Below, piece by piece: positions 39,601 through 48,300 of a stretch of DNA of 64,000 bases. The notes below the pieces were generated by a model, which saw nothing but the letters and a program-made list of their open reading frames with translations, searched no databases and was not told the DNA's origin. The first letter of the stretch is position 1; each line of letters starts with the position of its first letter. The DNA is taken from NCBI GenBank assembly GCA_030078075.1, contig CP119651.1, positions 412,501-476,500 of the forward strand, in the 5' to 3' direction. A program made the translations under genes and the position numbers. This DNA comes from Crithidia sp. LVH-60A (Eukaryota > Euglenozoa > Kinetoplastea > Trypanosomatida > Trypanosomatidae).

Positions 39601-42125
39601 AGGTTGATGGCGTCGATGAACTTGCCATCGCGCTCCCGCACCTCGCCGGCCTTCTCGTACTGGCGCGTCTCCATCAACCACGCAAAGTAGCGGGCACGGC
39701 GGTTTGCCACGTCGTCGAGGCCGCGTGCCTCTGCGATCGCCAGGCTCTCGTCGAAGCGGTTCATCTCTTCCCACATTCGTATCGCATCCTCGATGCGGCT
39801 GTTCTCTAAGTAGAGCTGCTCGGCCCGCTTGAAGTCGCGGTTCAACACATACAGCTCGGCCAGCACCGTGTAGTGCTCGTAGCCCGTCGTCGCGCCGCCG
39901 CTCTCTTTACTGGCGGCAGCGGCGAGTGCGTGGATGTGCTGGAGAGCCTGCACCTTGGCCACGTCACCGAGGGCGGCATAACAGCGCTCTGCAATCACCA
40001 GCTTCATGTCCTGCAGCGCCACGTCGGCTAACGTGCCCCACATCACCTCCGTGCCGGGCGTCAGCGCCGTCTTCTCCAGCAAGTCGCAGGCGCGATCCAA
40101 GTCCCTTTCTTCCATCGCTGCCCGGAACTCAATCAGCGACTCATCCAGCGCGTAGGCGACGGTGCTCACACCCTCGTCGACGATCACCTCCGTCTTGCCG
40201 TTGCCGCGCTCGATGCCCTCCACCTCGCCGCGGATCGGCACGATCGTCACGCGATCGGGCGACTCGATACTGTACCACACGCACAGCTCCAAGCGGCTCT
40301 GCGCGACAACCACGTCGCTGCGTGGTGCCCACTGGACGTAGGTGCAGTAGCTGAGCAGCGTCGTCCGCTGCTGCGTTGAGATGTCGTAGAGAAAGAGCTG
40401 GTGCTGCTTGTCGCGGAAGAGAAGCTTCGAGGCGCGGAAGTCGAGCTCGAGCCAGTCGATCTTCGACGCGTGCGCCACACGCGCGATTGACACGCCGCTC
40501 TTCAGGTCATCGATCTGGATGGTCTGGCGGTCGATCAGGTAGGCAATGACGCAGCGCGTGTTCTCGCTGTCGAGGCCGGCACCGGCACCGCCCTGCCCCG
40601 CACCACCGAAGCCACCGCTGACGGTGACGGGAGAGGACGTGGTGGGAGAGCCACTCGACGTCGTGTTCACCTCACGACGCTGACCGCTGGCAGCGTTCGC
40701 GCCTGTGCCGTTGGCCGCAGGCGTCGCGTTCGCAGCGGCAGCAGCAGCAGCAGCGGCGTCACCGACAAGCGGGTTGAAAACACGCACGCTGATACGATGC
40801 GCGTTGCGCTCCTCGGTGCGGCAGGTGCCCAGGATCATGTTCTTGCCGTACTCAATGAGGCAGAGCTCACCGACGTTGAAGACCATGCAGATCTGCTCGT
40901 TGTCAAACACAAACTTCTCGCGGCCGCTGAGCTGCCACGGCACCTCGCTCAGCTTGTGCGAGACGAGATCGCCCAGCAGCAAGGTGGCCGACGTGTGGGC
41001 AACAAGGTAGCGATCCTGGTACACATTCACCTTCCGGATCTCGAAGCCCATGTAGGACTGCAAGACAAGACGCGTGCCGGTCGCGAGCCGCTTCACAATC
41101 ACCTGACTGTGACTCACGTAGGTGAACTCGTAGGCACCACGCATGCGGTAGCGGCGCAGGCAGCAGTCGAACATGTCCACCGACCCGGTGATCGAGCCGG
41201 TGACGAGACGGCTGCCGTCGCGCTTCCACTGCAGCGCGCTGAAGCCCTCGCTGTGGGGCAGGTCGAGCACCACGCCTTCCTCCCACTTTCGCGAGCGGGT
41301 GTTGAGGTCGAAAAGACGAATGTGTTCCCGCCCGGCAATCGCAACCGCCTGCCCGCTCGGGTTGCAGACGCCGCCCGTGAAGCCACCAACGCTGCGCGCA
41401 TCATAGGTCAGCGTCTGCGGCTTCTGGCCACCGCGAGGGTTGTAGAAGCTGACGTTGCAGTCTGACCCAGCACAGCAAATGCTCTCCGCCCAGGACAGCA
41501 CGTACGGAGCGCAGCTGTGCACGAAGAGCCGCTTCGCCCCGGCCACCTCGGTGCCGTCGTCGGAGGCTTCGAAGACGTACTGGTAGACGGCGCCGTCGAG
41601 GTGGCCGGTGAGAATCTTGCCGTTGTCGCGACTCGTGCACATCGACACGGCGGGGTGCTCGTGGGAGTAGAGCACGTGGGACTTGTTCGCCTTGAGCATG
41701 CCGACACGCACGCTGCCGTCGAGGGTGGCGAACGTGACGAGCTCCACGCCCTGCGACGAGGTGTTCGGCCACGCCACACACGTCACGGGTGACGTCTGCG
41801 ACAGCTTGTGCCGGATCGCCTTCTTCTCTCCCCACTCCGTGCCGAGGCGGTAGACAAATACGATGCTGTCCGACTGCGCGACGGCGAGCAGCGTGCTGTC
41901 CGGCGAGAAGGCAAGCCCGGTCACGATGTAGCCGCGTCCGCTCTTGTCAGAGGCGGCCTTCGTGGGGAACTTGTCGCGCCGCTCGCCTTGCTCATCGAAG
42001 AGCTGGATGTGGCGCGTGGCGTCGGCGATGGCGAGACGCTTGTTGTTCGGGGAGAAGCAAATCGCCTGCGTCCGGGCCGGCCCCTGCTGGCCCTTGATGA
42101 GGTTGTGGTAGAACTGGACCTGCAT
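36636..42125 (-). CDS. IFT172: Intraflagellar transport protein IFT172
   Basis: This 1829-residue protein is the IFT-B subunit IFT172, which builds and turns over the flagellum. The N-terminal part (about 1-640) is two WD40-type propellers: ICFSPNNKRLAIADATRHIQLFDEQGERRDKF closely follows human IFT172 (DEHGERRDKF), as does SDSIVFVYRLGTEWGEKKAI. The rest is TPR-like alpha-solenoid. The C-terminus has CAVTGYGV, CPQC, NQADWNKFVLTAKQ and CPWCG, a probable zinc-binding end. An Ala/Gly/Ser-rich insert of about 70 residues (about 460-530) interrupts the second propeller. The start at 42125 aligns with the human N-terminus; the five codons before it lack an ATG. Confidence 0.96.
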   Translation of the reverse strand: MQVQFYHNLIKGQQGPARTQAICFSPNNKRLAIADATRHIQLFDEQGERRDKFPTKAASDKSGRGYIVTGLAFSPDSTLLAVAQSDSIVFVYRLGTEWGEKKAIRHKLSQTSPVTCVAWPNTSSQGVELVTFATLDGSVRVGMLKANKSHVLYSHEHPAVSMCTSRDNGKILTGHLDGAVYQYVFEASDDGTEVAGAKRLFVHSCAPYVLSWAESICCAGSDCNVSFYNPRGGQKPQTLTYDARSVGGFTGGVCNPSGQAVAIAGREHIRLFDLNTRSRKWEEGVVLDLPHSEGFSALQWKRDGSRLVTGSITGSVDMFDCCLRRYRMRGAYEFTYVSHSQVIVKRLATGTRLVLQSYMGFEIRKVNVYQDRYLVAHTSATLLLGDLVSHKLSEVPWQLSGREKFVFDNEQICMVFNVGELCLIEYGKNMILGTCRTEERNAHRISVRVFNPLVGDAAAAAAAAANATPAANGTGANAASGQRREVNTTSSGSPTTSSPVTVSGGFGGAGQGGAGAGLDSENTRCVIAYLIDRQTIQIDDLKSGVSIARVAHASKIDWLELDFRASKLLFRDKQHQLFLYDISTQQRTTLLSYCTYVQWAPRSDVVVAQSRLELCVWYSIESPDRVTIVPIRGEVEGIERGNGKTEVIVDEGVSTVAYALDESLIEFRAAMEERDLDRACDLLEKTALTPGTEVMWGTLADVALQDMKLVIAERCYAALGDVAKVQALQHIHALAAAASKESGGATTGYEHYTVLAELYVLNRDFKRAEQLYLENSRIEDAIRMWEEMNRFDESLAIAEARGLDDVANRRARYFAWLMETRQYEKAGEVRERDGKFIDAINLYLRGGTPARAAQVVSANNLKPEQQLLEAVAAALFKAQVFEAAGDFFDKLRMTDRAIDAYKRGHAFSRAVDYAKVAAPQQVVALEEAWGDYLVSQKHVDQAINHYNEAGKYAKAVKAALDSRQWSKAAMILETQNSAAAGGGAGEDTDGVAPALDAATKTAYQRIAHHYEEIHQYAEAEKFYVKSGAVSAAVDMYSRAGMTDHMYRVAQRHLPQEKLVELFVSQAKQLETKGDYAGAERIYLKVNDVDGAIMMYRKNRDYTNMMRLVQAYRSGYLLQTHLALGAQFQKEGNLKSAETHFIAGKDWSRAVSMYRDKDLWDDAVRVAKVHGGANAAKQVVVSRATVMDGEEGVRLLAKFNLVEAGIEAAIDASKFDLALQWSQLAQPAKVPYVYLKYAMHYEDQGDFRMAEDAFIKASKPREAIDMYVHQHDFSAAMRVAENYDSSAVATICAANGRVCFQQGNYKEAEALFLRANAPETLLKMYVDVRMFPEAQRIAREHCPEMQGDVAKRMALNSNDPQKAGAVLEENNEYQLAIDAYLGATAETVPDPNTLANLYVRAVKVAQKHARNLLQEVLKSAVDKLKASQRFVEAGKCLEDCEDYKAAINMYVQARKFDLAESLAKRVSPELEDYVKRAIVQDSIAGGSMKNAQVVEEMDPEAALKAYIDKADFTNALRMAGRKSPEELRYVAGLQVQHLLRQGNPAQCLEALTKNTMDTEDFRFFDTWITLAQRVIELLPSDTLPVQPLHDGLVRVLESMTRSGQKSEDIAKATAVTNVIHIYYASHRMEKELHLGEFAVKLMLGLPRWIPYVAPDKAFYDAGMAAKRSGLEGMQDAAFLYLNRALDITERIDDGDADSSGIDNTDFDATDFPKTYRLPKEPTVPSAAMEEVNNWVLTVSIDNTAASEERALPVLNDPENGEPMFAGCVKSPHTGKVYPACAVTGYGVMGGGLTKCPQCQRTANQADWNKFVLTAKQCPWCGAAANPNFKA

Positions 42126-42796
42126 CTCTTCCAGACACACACAAACACAAGCTTACACAGAGTTCCTCCCTCTCTACTTTATTTCTTTCTTTCTTTCTTT
42201 TACTTGGTGGTTGATCGGATCTAATAAAGCTGTTGCTCACCACTGCGGGTAAGCGACGGGTTGCAATAGAGGAGGCGATGAGCGGCCACGTGTCGACAAC
42301 GGCAGAGGTAAAGTAACAGCCGAGATAAAACAAAAGAGAGAGGGAAGAGGGGAGTGAGGAAAAGGAGTGGGGTAAAAAAAAAAAATTGCGCACATCGGAG
42401 CACCAACCGGGACGACTCTGCCACACATTAGAAGCATGACATGTTAATATGCATTGTTGTCACTTTTTGAAGGACTCACTCAACGGACCTACAAGTTTGA
42501 TGTTGGTTTTGATTTTTATTATTACTTAGGCGATGCACGCGCAGCGTCGCCAAGAAAATGTGAAGATTTTTATAGGGCCAGCCTGTTCTAAAAGAAGAAG
42601 CAATGAGGCCCGCCTCGCTGTAAGGACAACGGATGAGAACACGGGCGATCAATATGAAGGATCGGCGGCAAGGAAGAGAAGAAACCTCCACAGACACACT
42701 AATTCATCGCCTCAGAGGAGCTTAGTGGCCCAGAACACCTCCCACGGCGTTGACGCAAAACAGAAGAAGAGTGAGAGAAAAAAAGCGATGCAATTA
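42126..42796. other. SET-like gene to IFT172 intergenic region
   Basis: It holds the SET-like gene's 3' flank and the IFT172 leader. The leader includes a GAAA-rich purine tract on the sense strand (CTTT repeats at 42180-42202 on plus). No gene recognised. Confidence 0.45.
42243..42415 (-). promoter_or_regulatory. Predicted SL acceptor of IFT172
   Basis: The minus strand is AG-free from 42415 to 42245, with a T11 run and C/T-rich tract, ending TTACCCGCAG at 42243. The leader would be 117 nt. Confidence 0.6.
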
Positions 42797-44659
42797 CTAC
42801 ACGCTGAACACGCCACCGTCCTCCTCGTCTTCCGCTGCCACAACCCCTTGCCCCATCGACAATCCTGTCCTGCCATGCTGCTTCTCCTCGCTCTCTACTT
42901 CTCCCTCGTCTCCCCGCAGCGATGTCAGCAACGCCCTCCGCAGTGCCCGCATCGGCACCGGCGCATCGGGACTCGAGAGGTGGAACAGCGGCAAAAGTCC
43001 GCGCGCGGCGTCGCCGACGACGAGGCGGTGAAAGAAGTCAGCGTCCAGGCAGCTGCGGCGCACCGCGAAAGCCAACACCGCCGCATCTGTTGCGCGGCTC
43101 CGCGTCACGGTGTTGTACAGCACCAGCGAGCCCTCCGCCTTCTTCTCTGCACTGTCTTGAACGTCTGTGGGCTTAATTGCATCGTCGCGAAGATGGTGCT
43201 TCTCGTGTCGGGAGTTGGCGGCCTTGTGTTTACGCCGCTGGTGTGCCGGCACCAACATCGGGAAAAGTTCGTTGTGGTCCGTCAGGTGACCGAAGAGCTG
43301 CTCAATCCAGCGTATGTGGGCCATTTCGGCATCTGGCACGGCAAGCAGCAGCGCAGACAGCAACCGGCCTGTCCACCACTCCCGCCCGTAGTGCAAGCAC
43401 AGCTCCGTGCCGGCTGGTAAGTCCAGCAGAGGCACCAAGGTCAGCAGCCCTGTCGCGTCCTCGACGCGGAGCGCCACATTTGCCTTTTGCTTCAGCGTCT
43501 GGAACAGCATCTCCGCTGCGGCGTGCAGCTCCTGCTCGGTGCAGCTGCCGGATCGCGGGTCGCTGCGAAGGGCCGCCAGCACCGCCTCTCGCTGCTCCGC
43601 TGCGTCGGCGTCACCAGTACTTTCGTACAGTGTCATGCGCTGCCGGTGATTCTTCCAGTAAGAAAGGTTGGCGAGGTCGTCGGGCGGGGGCAGCTCCCAG
43701 GCAACGCCGTCGTTAATCTCGAAGAGGTGGGACTCGGTGATGAGGGGCGGCAGGCGGCGCAACTGCTGCTGTTGCTGTTGTTCTTGTTGTTGTCTCATCT
43801 CGCCGGTAGATATCGTTGATGTGCTAGTTCGAAAGGGTAAAGCTGCATTTGTTCCTCCCTCTGCACGGTCCTCTCCGTCTTCGAGATCCTCTTCGCCTTC
43901 CTCTTCATCGTCGTGACCTGTTCTGTTCGCAGCCCTCTGCCTCTGCGTCTCCTCAGCTGCCAACGCGCGCAGCTGCTCCTCTGTCAACTCCGTCCCGTCG
44001 TCCATCTCCCCCTCCTCCGTGGCGCCACGCCGTCTGCCTTCACGACGACGCGCCTTCTCCTCCCGCTGCACGTAGCGCTTGTGATGCCGCCCCACCCACC
44101 GCTGCAGCCCCTCCACATCCGCACAGAGCGGGGCAGCCGTGCTCGGCGCAACAAGGTACCACCCCTGCTCCGTCGCGACGTGGAAGTAGGCGGTGGAGCT
44201 GAACATGTGGCGCAGCGCCAGAAAGCGGCGGAGAGAGACGTGGTGACGCGCCGCAAACGCAAGGTTCAGCACGAGTGGCGGCGCTATGGTGACGCCCTCG
44301 CCGGCGTCCAGACTGGACGAAGCAACAGAAGCGCCTCCGCCACACATCGACGCATCCGCCTGCGTGAGTGGCGCGGGGGTGGTGAGCGACGTGGTTGCGG
44401 AGGCAGCGCCCGCTAGCACCTCGATCGGGCTGAACTTCTTCACGGCTCGAGTCAGGAAGACGCCTTTCAGCCCAGGAAGGCGCTCGCTCGGGCCAACGCG
44501 TGTGATTATCTCGCCTGCCTGCTGCACCACAGCTGCATGGGTACTCGGTAGCGAAGATGAGCCAGAAGATTGAAAGCGCAACTGTTGAGCTGTGTGAGGA
44601 AAGGTGGTGAGCAGCCGACGCATCGCCGATCGATGGGGCACGAAGGAAGTACGTGACAT
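42797..44659 (-). CDS. SET-like protein, probably mitochondrial
   Basis: This 620-residue protein has the two ends of a SET methyltransferase fold. GLKGVFLTRAVKKFSPIEVL at about 63-82 resembles the first SET strands, and LLDLPAGTELCLHYGREWW at about 411-429 resembles the C-terminal GEEL-x-x-YG motif of Rubisco-methyltransferase-type SET proteins. An acidic, Arg- and Gln-rich insertion of roughly 100 residues (about 195-305) lies between. I cannot see the usual NHS-C-P-N cofactor motif, so activity is doubtful. The N-terminus MSRTSFVPHRSAMRRLLTTF is basic and Ser/Arg-rich, like a mitochondrial presequence. The start is the first ATG; eight codons before it lack one. Confidence 0.8.
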   Translation of the reverse strand: MSRTSFVPHRSAMRRLLTTFPHTAQQLRFQSSGSSSLPSTHAAVVQQAGEIITRVGPSERLPGLKGVFLTRAVKKFSPIEVLAGAASATTSLTTPAPLTQADASMCGGGASVASSSLDAGEGVTIAPPLVLNLAFAARHHVSLRRFLALRHMFSSTAYFHVATEQGWYLVAPSTAAPLCADVEGLQRWVGRHHKRYVQREEKARRREGRRRGATEEGEMDDGTELTEEQLRALAAEETQRQRAANRTGHDDEEEGEEDLEDGEDRAEGGTNAALPFRTSTSTISTGEMRQQQEQQQQQQLRRLPPLITESHLFEINDGVAWELPPPDDLANLSYWKNHRQRMTLYESTGDADAAEQREAVLAALRSDPRSGSCTEQELHAAAEMLFQTLKQKANVALRVEDATGLLTLVPLLDLPAGTELCLHYGREWWTGRLLSALLLAVPDAEMAHIRWIEQLFGHLTDHNELFPMLVPAHQRRKHKAANSRHEKHHLRDDAIKPTDVQDSAEKKAEGSLVLYNTVTRSRATDAAVLAFAVRRSCLDADFFHRLVVGDAARGLLPLFHLSSPDAPVPMRALRRALLTSLRGDEGEVESEEKQHGRTGLSMGQGVVAAEDEEDGGVFSV

Positions 44660-45391
44660 GATGCACGCAGCAAGGATGCACAAACAAGTCCCACTTTAAA
44701 AATTAATTTGCTGTTGTTTTTGTTCTTCTGCGTGACGGAAGAGAGCGTACGCGAATCATTGCTCAGCAGTCAAACGAGTAGAGAAAGGGAGAAGAGAAAA
44801 AATGAAGGGGAGACAAAGGGAGCAGAAACGGGTCAAGATGGCAGAAGCCGGGAGCACGCGGAGCACTCCTTAATCCCATCACGTTGGTGCTTCGTGAGTC
44901 TACCATTCTGTCTTTTTTTGTTGTTGTTTTCTTCTTTTTGTCTCGTGGCGGACATCGCCTCCAACAGCCAGACGAGCAACAAGAAGGCTGGTGTAAAGCT
45001 TTCGGTGAAAACTGCGCCAAGGCAGAGCAACAAAGAGCACAGTGACAAAAAAAAAAGAGAAAGGGTGAGAGAGGAGCAAAAAAAGATCCTCAAATTAGAG
45101 AAGAAAAAGAAAAGGTTCACTGAGGTGGTAATGGAAACATCGAGAGAAAACAAAACTAAAATTAAAATCAGACAAGTAAGGAGACGGTGGGTAGATGAGA
45201 CACAACACAACATGAAATTAAAACGCCGGAAAGGAAAAGCGCATTCGTTTTAGTCTAAAAGACACGACACACACTGGGAATAATGTAGAGACGGAAAAAA
45301 AAGGGAAAACATTGCGCAAAGCCGAAGTCAACACGGCGGGCGAGGGAAAGAGATGTCGCACACTCCCCTTCTCTCTCTCTCTCTCTTTCTC
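44660..45391. other. 1543-aa gene to SET-like gene intergenic region
   Basis: Purine-rich on plus, T/C-rich on the transcribed strand. A CT-rich run lies at 45366-45393 on plus. No gene recognised. Confidence 0.45.
44762..44868 (-). promoter_or_regulatory. Predicted SL acceptor of SET-like gene
   Basis: A T/C-rich minus-strand tract at 44835-44775 lies in an AG-free zone ending CTGCTGAG at 44762. The leader would be about 100 nt. Confidence 0.5.
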
Positions 45392-48300
45392 TCACGTATT
45401 GCCAACACCACCGCCTCGGCCACTACCACCGCCACCACCGCTCTCCAGCGTGTAGGCACGCTGCAGCTGGCGTAGCAGGCGTCGCTCAAAGAGGGACATC
45501 GGCACCGGCGGCGGAGCCTGACCGTTCGGGTCGGTGCGGTGCGACACGTTCGCCGACGCATCGCGGTTGCTGACGCCATGGACGCTATCGTTGCCGCCGA
45601 GCGATACAAAGGCACGCGTGTCGCCGTCGTGCGCGCTGCCGCTGGCTCGACGCGTGCGTGGCACTTCGGAAGCGTAGCCGAAGCCGTCTGGCCGCCTCAC
45701 GCGGTGCACCGTCCCGGGTGACGCTTCCCCCGCGGTCCCCTTGCCACGTCTGGCGCGACCCTTCGTCTTCAGTTTTCCGCTGTTTTCCCGTGTAGCTGTC
45801 ATCTCACTTCTGTGGACGGCGTCGGGTGTTGGGGTGAGACCACGCTGCTGCTGCTGATGATGACAGCCTCTACGTGGTGTGCAGCGAGAGGCGTGGGAGG
45901 ATGCAGTGCGCCGGGCAGACACGCGTGTAGCAGCAGCACCACTAGCAGCAGCAGCAGCAGCGTACGGCTGCTGTGGACAACGCCCCTTTCCGGCAGAGCA
46001 GATGCGGCTTGCAGCGGCGGTGAATGATAGCGGATGGGTGGCTGTCGTAGCAGTATGCTTGGCGTGTAGTGGGGCATGACGGCGCCGGCCACCACCTCGC
46101 TGTCTCGCTACTGCTCCTACCGCCTCTGCTGCGGTGCGTGCGGGCGGTTGCGGCGCCAGCGCGTGGGGAGACGTGGCAGCAGCCTCAATCACTTGTGCTG
46201 CGGCCGCTGCGGCGGCGACAGTGGAGAGCGGCTGTGCCACGAGCACCGCCGGCACGTCAAAGCAATAGAAGCCGCGGTGCTGGTCGTTGGTGAGTCGCGG
46301 CGGTGTCGCGCTATTCTTCGTCGCCGAGGAAAGGTGCGTTGTGTCGAGGGGCGGGGTTGCCGTGGGCTGCTCCATGACGGCGCTGTCGTCGCTGAGGCAG
46401 ACGCTGTCGTTCGCGGTGGTGGTGGTGGCCGAAGGACGAACACCGGCAGACTGCGCACGCGCTGGTTGGTCCCCCGCATCGCTTTTTATCCCGCCGCTCG
46501 CAGTGCTCGTAGTGGGGTGCATGCCCCCGCGGCTTCCCTTCGCCACTGTGGGTCGCACCGCTCCGGCAGAGGCGGCACGCAGCCCCATCGTGCGGGGGTC
46601 AAAGACCGGGTGGCTCAGCCGCTCCACCAACGCCTCCTCCTGCTGTTTCGGCAGCGCACCGAGGAGGACACCCGTCATGCGGTACATGCCGGGGACGGGC
46701 GGCGGTGGTGGGGGCGGCGGGAGCGGCGGGGGACGGTGCTCGACCTCGGTAATCCCCAGCGGAGTGCCGACGGTGGCAGCAGCAGCAACAGCAGCGCCAG
46801 CACTGTTCCCTCGTGTGGAGGCGGTTCGCGCTCGCAGCATCAGCACTGAGGCCCGCGAAGGTCCAGAAAAGACGTTCGGCACGACGTTTGCTGCCGCCGC
46901 GGAGGGCAGCTGTGGGGGACGAAGAGAGCTGCGGTGCCCAGCGCTCCGCACACGGTTCAGTAGCTCCACATAGGGCTTGCCGCCATGCGCATCCGGGCTT
47001 AGTTGTTGTTGCTGCTGCTGCTGCTGAATGCGACGTGCTTCTGCCTCCTGCGCGGCCGCAGCGGCAGCCGGGTCGTAGGTGAGGGTGCCGATCAAATCCG
47101 ACAGTGCATTGGAGTCCTGCGAGCCTTCGCCGTCATCGCTGCTCGAGTGACCCAGCGTCTGCCGCAGCTCCTCCTTCGACACAAAGCACAGCGGCTCCTG
47201 CACGGGCTCGTCCTCGTGCTCGACACGCGCAAAGCACTCGTAGCGATTGATCGGGACGGTGTTGCGGCGCAGCGAGTCCATAAGGCGCCGCGCTTTAGCA
47301 CGCGCCACGACGGAAGCCCTGATTTCATCCACCGGTCGCTCGTCATGCAGGCGCGACGCCGAGGTACTCGGTCGCACAGATGTACGCGTCCCGGCTGACA
47401 GGGTTCGCGTCGCCGGCGAAGTTGGGGCCCGACCGCCGCGCACCTTGTCCACCGACACGTTTGCAGCAGAGGTGTCAGGGGCGAAGAGGCCATCGCCCTC
47501 TGCGATCGCTGCGGATGCGGTGGCTGCTGTGGGCAACACTGCTGCCACCACGGCGTCTCCGACGGAGTCTGCCACGCCACCCATCAGCATCGGGCGCCAC
47601 TCCGGTTTCTCCCGCCACGAACCGCTGTCATTGTGCGACACAACACTGGCAGGAGCGAGGGAGCTGGCGGGCCGCGCCGCTGATGAGAATCCAGCGCCGC
47701 TTACCGGGAAGGAGGTGGGAGTGTGGGAGCGAGGGGGCCAGATGAAGCCGCTCACCCCCGTAGGGCTCGGGATGCCCTGCACGGAGGATGAAGGGGCGGC
47801 TGACGAAGGCTCAGCATCGCGCAGTCGCAGCTGCAAGCCGCGGTTGTTTTCGTGATGTGCGGAGGCGGCGACGCTGCTGGTGGACACCGACGTGGCCTCC
47901 GGCATCGCCTCCACCTCCAAGTCCAGCCGCTGCACCATCGCCTCTAACACTGCATGCATGAGCCCAACACTGCGCAGGTAGCGCACCACCGGCACAGGGC
48001 AGATTGCCGACATCTCTACTGGGAAGAGACCGGCGAGGGCCATGCACCACGTCGGCAGCACCCGCCACCCACCACCGACACTGCTGCTGCTGCTACCGCC
48101 ACCTAACGCAGACGGCCAGCGCACACTCGAGGAGAACGACACGGAAGCGCGGTGTGTGCGACTGGCACCCGCGCTGTTGTTGTTCGAAGCCGCCACCATG
48201 ATGAGATACATCGGATGAGCGGGGAACTCAACCGCAGCCCCTCCTCCGTGCGCACCGGACAGAGAAGATGCGGTGGTGAGATCTGTCCGAATCTCATCCA

